Assembly (NCBI GenBank): GCA_033763355.1
Contig: JANRKT010000004.1
Location: 1 to 19,960 of the forward strand
Length of the DNA: 19,960 nt
DNA from: JANRKT01 sp033763355
GTDB taxonomy: Bacteria > Bacteroidota > Bacteroidia > Chitinophagales > Chitinophagaceae
Reading direction: 5' to 3'
Within the stretch, counting starts at the first letter, position 1. Each line of letters starts with the position of its first letter. A program made the translations under genes and the position numbers. The notes under the pieces are model-generated. The model saw only the letters and a program-made list of their open reading frames with translations. It did no database searches and was not told the DNA's origin. Shown piece after piece: positions 15,901 to 19,960 of this stretch.

Positions 15901-16326
15901 CCATACATATTTTTTCATTCCATCTTTTGGCTCCACCCAGGGCCCGCCTGTAACGCTCCATCCTGGTGAACCTGCAATTGCCATTTCAAGTCCATTTTTA
16001 TCAGCCAGTTCAGTAGCGAATTTGAAAGCATCTTTCCATTCAGGAGTCATAAACACCAATTTCTTAGGAACTACTACAGGAGTAAACAAGTTGGCATCAA
16101 AATTTTGAAACCCTCCAATACCGGCACGTTTCATCCAGTCCAAATCTTTTTGAATGCCCTCTTTAGTAATATTTCCATTCATCCAATGCCACCACACACG
16201 GGGCTTGGCAGCATTGTTTGGTGTTATAAAACCTTTGTAAAGGTTATCACCTGGTGTATTGGTTGTTTGAGAAAGTGCTGCAAAAGATAAAAAAGCTGCA
16301 GCCGAAAAGACCCGAATTTTTTTCAT
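12976..16326 (-). CDS. GH106-type alpha-L-rhamnosidase
   Basis: A 1116-residue exported glycosidase with a signal peptide (1 to about 19). The GH106 hallmark block PRVWWHWMNGNITKEG begins at 42, followed by DLDWMKRAGIGGFQNFD and AIAGSPGWSVTGGPWVEP, then an inserted beta-sandwich (about 200-370, DLTDGNLNTTNF...ARYFRFTF). The catalytic TIM barrel has DSYEAGHMTW near 480 and ESHEDKRIYLADG near 560, which probably hold the acid and base glutamates. A C-terminal galactose-binding-like domain (GAELWIDLGDVKNIAEIKVNG) ends with NLWVNRLIGD, also typical of the family. GH106 enzymes cleave alpha-L-rhamnosyl linkages in rhamnogalacturonan and other rhamnosides. It is first in a likely operon with the esterase and has motif copy C upstream. 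Sequence appears intact. Confidence 0.93.
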   Translation of the reverse strand: MKKIRVFSAAAFLSFAALSQTTNTPGDNLYKGFITPNNAAKPRVWWHWMNGNITKEGIQKDLDWMKRAGIGGFQNFDANLFTPVVVPKKLVFMTPEWKDAFKFATELADKNGLEMAIAGSPGWSVTGGPWVEPKDGMKKYVWTETRVPDGNAFNGKLSQPLSTTGKFQNVELATTTMLGESTGKLPTYYGDAAVIAYRLPAADKVFTELNPKVSSSGGSFNLKDLTDGNLNTTNFLPPVAVGEDMWIQYEFETAQTFKAFSIVGASHTALEDFNGGPLNRALKVSDDGVTFKEVVAVSGSIVPQNTVNIPPVTARYFRFTFKTLPPEMNMFAAMAGVPQGEAKPKGIDVAEIVLHNTDRIDQFEDKAGFTPWKEDNKSFKPSNADVIPSEGVIDLTSKMKADGSLEWTPPSGGQGDWVIIRFGYSLTGRQNHPASPEATGLEVDKLDKEAVKKYINTYLDMYKDATGGMMGNKGLQYMILDSYEAGHMTWTKTFPEEFFKRRGYDIKNWIPVLTGRIVKSFQASEQFLWDFRKTIGELIAESHYDVIGEELHKRGMKRYTESHEDKRIYLADGMDVKRNADIPMSAMWTPGSLAGGANEEVRSEADIRESASVAHIYGKDIVAAESMTSIMNAFSFHPEKLKRTADLEMASGLNRFVIHTSVHQPLDDKKPGFSLGPFGQYFTRQETWSGAGAKAWMDYLGRSSYMLQQGKFVADVLYLYGENTNITWQFKEKLPVIAGYEFDFCNSSALQTMQVKNGKIIAPSGAAYSLLVLDESAKKMTLPVLRKIKELVNAGAKIAGIKPEKSPSMSDNHEEFQAIVNEIWGKNSGLETHNFTELLRGLGVQEDVIIQNAKAKILYVHRKTANADIYWLDNRSENSNEAEISFRVSGKVPELWHPQTGKTEKLSWQIKDGRTIIPLRFDSWEAYFIVFSKGILSEKNKTTVTAYTKPATVEKQLATITGEWNINFQQDRGAPSSVKMNELKSWSEHTDNGVKYFSGTATYLKTINAPASWFVKGAELWIDLGDVKNIAEIKVNGKPLGVVWKKPFRINATGLLKAGDNKIEISVTNLWVNRLIGDVQPGVTNKITFTTMPFYQANSKLLPSGLLGPVTIFSKK

Positions 16327-16368
16327 TATGACAAGTTTGAAAGCTAAAAATACTCCTACCTGATTAAC

Positions 16369-16388
16369 TAACTATCCTGTGCTGTCTT
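16369..16388 (-). promoter_or_regulatory. Putative operator upstream of GH106 gene (shared 20-bp motif, copy C)
   Basis: Plus-strand TAACTATCCTGTGCTGTCTT, matching copies A and B at 16 of 20 positions each. It ends 42 bp before the GH106 start codon. The GH106 gene is not part of the rhaT duplication, so this copy is independent evidence that the motif is conserved. The rest of the 277-bp gap to kdgD is AT-rich, with no gene or clear terminator visible. Confidence 0.55.
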
Positions 16389-16603
16389 CCATTAAGTAAT
16401 TTTTACTGGTATTTGGAAAACTTTTTCCTCTGGATGACGATTATTCGTTTTATCACAAATCAAATTGATTAAAGTCTTTATATAATCAACAGAAACTTTT
16501 TTGTATAAATGGAATATTGCAGAAACGCATCATTCAATAACATAAGCCCGACTTAGCTTTTGAATAACGGCAGAAAACTACCTGATGAATTTAAAATCAT
16601 TAT

Positions 16604-17512
16604 TTACACACGGCACCCCTCAATAATCTTTTTCAATTCTGCCGTTTCTGCTTCAGTGGGCATAGTAAGCGGCGGACGAACATCCCCGGCACTCTTACCA
16701 ATCAATTTTGCACCTGCTTTTATCAGGCTTACAGCATATCCGTTCTTTTTACTGCGCAACCTGACCAATGGAATGTAAAATTCCTTTGTGATACGGGCAA
16801 CAGTAACCGCATCGCCGCTGCGCAAACTTTTGTAAAATTTATTCGCCAGCTCCGGTACAAAGTTGAATGCAGCAGATGAATATGTATTAACGCCGATAGA
16901 CAAATAAGCTTCCGCAATTATTTCTGCTGTGGGCACCCCGCCGATGTAAGAAAGACGTTTACCCACGGTTTTAATAATATCATTTAAATCCTGCATGTTG
17001 CCGGTACCGTCTTTCAAGCCAATTAAATTAGAACATGCGGCTGCGAGTTTCTCCACATAAGATGCGGTTAAAACACCATTACCTCTGTTATAATAAATTA
17101 CCGGCAACGATGTGTTTTGTATAATCGTCTTTGCATATTCATACACACCATCCTGCGGGCATTCGGTTAAGTAAGGAGGAAAAAGCAACAATGCATCAAT
17201 GCCTGCCTTCTCAGCCATCTTTGCAAAAACGATCGCTTCCGTTACACTGCGGCCTACACTGGAAATTACCGGCACACGGCCAGCAACTGTTTTGACAGAA
17301 ATATTCACGATTTGCTCATATTCCTTTGCAGATAATGAAAAAAACTCTCCGGTGCCACCAGCTACAAAAACAGAAGACACAGCATGACGAACAAACCATT
17401 CAACCCTGTCCTTAAAAGTGGCGGCGTTAAAATTTCCCTGTTCATCAAAATCTGTAATGGGAAAAGAAAGTAACCCATCTTCAAGCGATGCTTTTATTTT
17501 TTCTAATTCCAT
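16604..17512 (-). CDS. kdgD: 5-dehydro-4-deoxyglucarate dehydratase
   Basis: A 302-residue member of the DapA/N-acetylneuraminate lyase TIM-barrel family. It dehydrates and decarboxylates 5-dehydro-4-deoxy-D-glucarate to 2-oxoglutarate semialdehyde in the cytoplasm. The match to known KdgD proteins is close throughout: GLLSFPITDFDEQGNF (13-28), AGGTGEFFSLSAKEY (51-65), LLLFPPYLTE (108-117), VIYYNRGNGVL (138-148) with the catalytic tyrosine Y141, LIGLKDGTGN with the Schiff-base lysine K167, YIGGVPTAE, and NGYAVSLIKAGAKLIG near the C-terminus. It follows gudD by 86 bp and uses the common product of gudD and garD. This context separates it from dihydrodipicolinate synthase. A possible promoter box lies in the gap. 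Confidence 0.95.
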   Translation of the reverse strand: MELEKIKASLEDGLLSFPITDFDEQGNFNAATFKDRVEWFVRHAVSSVFVAGGTGEFFSLSAKEYEQIVNISVKTVAGRVPVISSVGRSVTEAIVFAKMAEKAGIDALLLFPPYLTECPQDGVYEYAKTIIQNTSLPVIYYNRGNGVLTASYVEKLAAACSNLIGLKDGTGNMQDLNDIIKTVGKRLSYIGGVPTAEIIAEAYLSIGVNTYSSAAFNFVPELANKFYKSLRSGDAVTVARITKEFYIPLVRLRSKKNGYAVSLIKAGAKLIGKSAGDVRPPLTMPTEAETAELKKIIEGCRV

Positions 17513-17565
17513 AATACGTTTTTTTATGTTTTGCCAAAGAAATATTTCTGCGATGATGCTGAATT

Positions 17566-17573
17566 CAAATTTA
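17566..17573 (-). promoter_or_regulatory. Possible Bacteroidota -7 box upstream of kdgD
   Basis: Read toward kdgD it is TAAATTTG, fitting TAnnTTTG exactly, with a CTTG about 21 bp upstream as an imperfect -33 element. It would start a transcript with a leader of roughly 47 nt, allowing kdgD expression beyond read-through from gudD. Confidence 0.3.
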
Positions 17574-17598
17574 TACGAAACACCATTTAAATATCAAG

Positions 17599-18900
17599 TT
17601 ACCATCGGGTAGCCATAAATTTCCAACCTGGTTGTACTTTTTGCATTTCTATTTCATCATTTCGTTTTGTAAGGCCGCATTCCAAATAATTCTCATGCAA
17701 TTTTGCCAATGCAATTCTGTCGAGTTCCACCCCTAAACCTGCTCCATAAGGCACGGCCACGGCGCCATCTTCAAATTTTATTCGTCCCCCAACAATAACT
17801 TCATCAGATTGCCAGGGATAATGTGTATCTAATGCGTACTTGAAATTTGGAATTGCTGCGCCCAAATGAACCATCGCTGCCAGGGAAATACCCAAATGAG
17901 AGTTTGAGTGCATTGATAAATCCCTGCCAAATGTTTGGCAAATACTTGCCAGTTTCATAGACTCCTGCAACCCACCCCAAAAATGATGGTCAGACAAAAT
18001 AATATCTTCCGAACCCAACTGAATACTTCGTGGAATATCTTCAAAAGAAGTGGTGCACATATTTGTTGCCAAAGGTGTTTTCAATGCTCCCCTTACCATA
18101 GCCATGTTTTCCTGGCCACGGCATGGGTCTTCCAAATATTCAATATAGCCCTCCATTTCTTTCCCATATTTTATTGAAGTTTCAACTGTCCAAAGCGCAT
18201 TAGGATCAATCCTGATTGGTGTTTCTTCTCCAAAAGCCTCATGCAATGCTAAAACAGCTTCAACCTCCTGCCGGGGTTCAAAAACACCTGCTTTCAGTTT
18301 AATTGACCGGAAGCCAAATTCATTGCGCATTGCCTTGGCCTGTGCAACAATCTCTGCAGGGTTCAAAGCGCTTGCTTGCCTCGCCGCCGCCCAACCAGTA
18401 GCACTTGGGTCGGTTCCGAATCCTAATTCACCTCCCGCTCCTTCGTATTTATAAAAAAGATAAGCTGAGAACGGAACAACATCACGCCGGCGTCCACCCA
18501 GTAAATCAACAACAGGCCGGTTAACAATTTTGCCAATAATGTCAAGGCAGGCAACTTCGATGGCGCTGAAAATATGCACCAAAGTACGCTGATCCCACGG
18601 AGCGTCACCCCGTTCAGACTTTTTATCAACTCCAAAATTGGTAATCAGAATATCACGAATCTGGTTTAGCTGAAAGGGATCTTTTCCAATGATAAATTGC
18701 CTGCTCTTTTCTAATGCTTTATCAATATCTATATTACCCGGTATTTCGCTAATGCCACTGATATTATCATTTGTTACAAGCTCGACAACAGTACGCAATG
18801 CAAAAGGCGCATGAAGTCCAGCGGCATTGAGTAACGGGGGGTCAACCACAGCTATGGGGGTTATGTGAAATTCTTTGATTGTTGGAAATGTTTTTTTCAT
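17599..18900 (-). CDS. gudD: Glucarate dehydratase
   Basis: A 433-residue enolase-superfamily enzyme dehydrating D-glucarate (and usually L-idarate) to 5-dehydro-4-deoxy-D-glucarate. The expected residues are present: K201 and K203 in the KxK motif (SIKLKAG), metal ligands D232 (RIDPNALW), E257 (YLEDPC) and N280 (ATNM), D304 in LSDHHFWGG, and the general base H331 in MHSNSHLGISLA. The C-terminus (GLGVELDRIALAKLHENY...PGWKF) also fits GudD. The N-terminal capping domain contains the typical AAGLHAPFALRTVVEL stretch. The KxK lysine and H331 pair distinguishes glucarate dehydratases from the mandelate racemase and muconate enzymes. It starts 58 bp after garD and probably belongs to the same transcript. 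Confidence 0.95.
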   Translation of the reverse strand: MKKTFPTIKEFHITPIAVVDPPLLNAAGLHAPFALRTVVELVTNDNISGISEIPGNIDIDKALEKSRQFIIGKDPFQLNQIRDILITNFGVDKKSERGDAPWDQRTLVHIFSAIEVACLDIIGKIVNRPVVDLLGGRRRDVVPFSAYLFYKYEGAGGELGFGTDPSATGWAAARQASALNPAEIVAQAKAMRNEFGFRSIKLKAGVFEPRQEVEAVLALHEAFGEETPIRIDPNALWTVETSIKYGKEMEGYIEYLEDPCRGQENMAMVRGALKTPLATNMCTTSFEDIPRSIQLGSEDIILSDHHFWGGLQESMKLASICQTFGRDLSMHSNSHLGISLAAMVHLGAAIPNFKYALDTHYPWQSDEVIVGGRIKFEDGAVAVPYGAGLGVELDRIALAKLHENYLECGLTKRNDEIEMQKVQPGWKFMATRW

Positions 18901-18958
18901 TTGAATATTCTCACTTAACCAATAGACGAACTTAAGTAATGCACCACTGGCGGAGAAA

Positions 18959-19960
18959 TTATGTTAATGGCCCGGGATTAAACAACACCAGATCGTTGTG
19001 CAAACCCAGTTTATCAGTTGCTACTTTTTTAGTGCCACTGGCCACATCCAGTATTAAATGAAACAATTCCCATCCCATTTCTTCAATGGTTTTTATACCA
19101 AATGCCACAGGGCCTGCATCAAAATCAATCAGGTCGTGCCAGCGTGTACTTAGTTTTGTGTTGGAACTTACTTTCACAACCGGCACCATGTTTAATCCAT
19201 ACGGTGTGCCGCGGCCTGTAATAAAAACATGCATATTCATGCCCGCTGCCAGTTGCAAAGTGCCGCAAACAAAATCACTGGCGGGTGTGGCTACAAAATT
19301 TAATCCTTTCTTTTTTATTTTTTCGCCCGGCGCTACTACATCCACAATCGGGCTGCTGCCTGACTTTGCTACAGATCCCAATGCTTTTTCAACAATATTA
19401 CTGAGACCTCCTCCCTTATTACCCGGCGTAGTGTTGGCACTTCTGTCAGCACTGCCCATTTGCAGATAATTATCATACCACAACATTTCCCTTTTTAATG
19501 CATTGGCAGTTTCTTCATCAACAGCCCTTGGCACTAATAAATGAATAGCATCTCTTACCTCGGTTACTTCAGAAAAAAATACAGTGCCGCCTGCACGAAC
19601 AATCAAGTCTGATGCAAAGCCCGAAACAGGATTTCCCGTAAGTCCGGAAAATGCATCGCTGCCGCCGCATTGCATACCCACCACCAAATCAGATGCGGAA
19701 CAAGTTGTTCTTTTACGCTGATTAAGTTTTTGCAAATGCGTTTCCGCCATCCGCATAATACCTTCCACCATATCCCCAAAACCTTCAAAGGCTTCGTCCT
19801 GCAAATAGAGAATTGAATTACCAGCAGGACTTTGTCCATCGGGCAATAATCTTTCAGGCCGCAGTTTTTCGCAGCCTAAACCGATAATCATGATCTCGCC
19901 GCCAAAGTTTGGGTTTTGTGCAATATGTTTTATAGTACGTATAGGAACAATAGCCCCCGG
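18959..19960 (-). CDS. garD: Galactarate dehydratase (5'-truncated by window edge)
   Basis: Dehydrates meso-galactarate to 5-dehydro-4-deoxy-D-glucarate. Only the C-terminal 333 residues of a roughly 500-residue protein lie in the window. An internal methionine at 19891 might be mistaken for the start, but the frame continues upstream to 19960 and encodes PGAIVPIRTIKHIAQNPNFG, which belongs to the family. Strong GarD blocks follow: GLGCEKLRPERLL, LQKLNQRKRTTC, VGMQCGGSDAFSGLTGNP, FSEVTEVRDAIHLLVPRAV, WYDNYLQMG, GNKGGGLSNIVEKALGS, TPASDFVCGTLQLAAGMN and FITGRGTPYGLNMVPVVKV. The whole C-terminus, ending LHNDLVLFNPGPLT, matches E. coli GarD, so it is more likely galactarate dehydratase than the related altronate dehydratase. 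It is the most upstream gene visible in the aldarate module. Confidence 0.95.
   Translation of the reverse strand, partial: PGAIVPIRTIKHIAQNPNFGGEIMIIGLGCEKLRPERLLPDGQSPAGNSILYLQDEAFEGFGDMVEGIMRMAETHLQKLNQRKRTTCSASDLVVGMQCGGSDAFSGLTGNPVSGFASDLIVRAGGTVFFSEVTEVRDAIHLLVPRAVDEETANALKREMLWYDNYLQMGSADRSANTTPGNKGGGLSNIVEKALGSVAKSGSSPIVDVVAPGEKIKKKGLNFVATPASDFVCGTLQLAAGMNMHVFITGRGTPYGLNMVPVVKVSSNTKLSTRWHDLIDFDAGPVAFGIKTIEEMGWELFHLILDVASGTKKVATDKLGLHNDLVLFNPGPLT

Noticed and set aside
16426..16440. GGAAAAAGTTTTCC-type hairpin upstream of GH106 as terminator for kdgD
   Set aside because: The stem is A/T rich with a two-base loop and no following T-run. Not a credible terminator.
19891..19893. Methionine at 19891 as the start of the galactarate dehydratase gene
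   Set aside because: The frame stays open to the window edge and the extra residues match the family, so the gene is truncated, not short.
1..19960. CRISPR arrays, tRNA or rRNA genes, insertion sequences, integrases, SusC/SusD pairs
   Set aside because: No regular spaced repeats, no cloverleaf or rRNA-like sequence, no transposase or integrase frame, and no TonB-dependent receptor sequence on either strand.

Overview
The window is a carbohydrate catabolic locus of a Bacteroidota bacterium, most likely a Chitinophagaceae-type member of the Sphingobacteriia/Chitinophagia. The clues are an AT-leaning composition, weak or absent Shine-Dalgarno sequences, Bacteroidota-type exported glycosidases and lipoproteins, a fused RhaEW enzyme, and short GC-rich palindromic repeats. 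Family and genus are inferred, not shown. All twelve genes lie on the minus strand, so transcription runs from high to low coordinates.

Right part (16604-19960): an aldarate module of galactarate dehydratase (garD, cut by the window edge), glucarate dehydratase (gudD) and 5-dehydro-4-deoxyglucarate dehydratase (kdgD). Both dehydratases give the same keto-deoxy acid, which KdgD converts to 2-oxoglutarate semialdehyde. The last step to 2-oxoglutarate is not in the window.

Middle part (6057-16326): an extracytoplasmic set of a GH106-type alpha-L-rhamnosidase, an alpha/beta-hydrolase esterase, a lipoprotein TIM-barrel protein of the sugar isomerase/epimerase type followed by a strong terminator, a GH78 alpha-L-rhamnosidase and a second, divergent GH78-like glycosidase. 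Together they suggest removal of terminal rhamnose, perhaps with deacetylation, from plant glycans. Rhamnose plus an aldarate route for uronic acids would fit a rhamnogalacturonan or similar pectic/gum substrate; this is inference.

Left part (1-5943): an exported alditol-oxidase-like flavoprotein, the L-rhamnose/H+ symporter RhaT, the bifunctional RhaEW (rhamnulose-1-phosphate aldolase plus lactaldehyde dehydrogenase), the mutarotase RhaM and the start of a Pseudomonas-type L-rhamnose isomerase (cut by the left edge). No rhamnulokinase, regulator or SusC/SusD pair is present in the window.

Three points stand out. (1) The 5' end of rhaT has been duplicated in front of the GH78-like glycosidase, so that gene now carries a decayed, still in-frame copy of the RhaT N-terminus. 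(2) A 20-bp motif with a 10-bp direct-repeat structure lies 42-62 bp upstream of the start codons of rhaT, the GH78-like gene and the GH106 gene, and looks like the operator of a shared regulator. (3) A palindromic GC-rich repeat is inserted in frame in the aldolase half of RhaEW, and related small repeats lie between genes.
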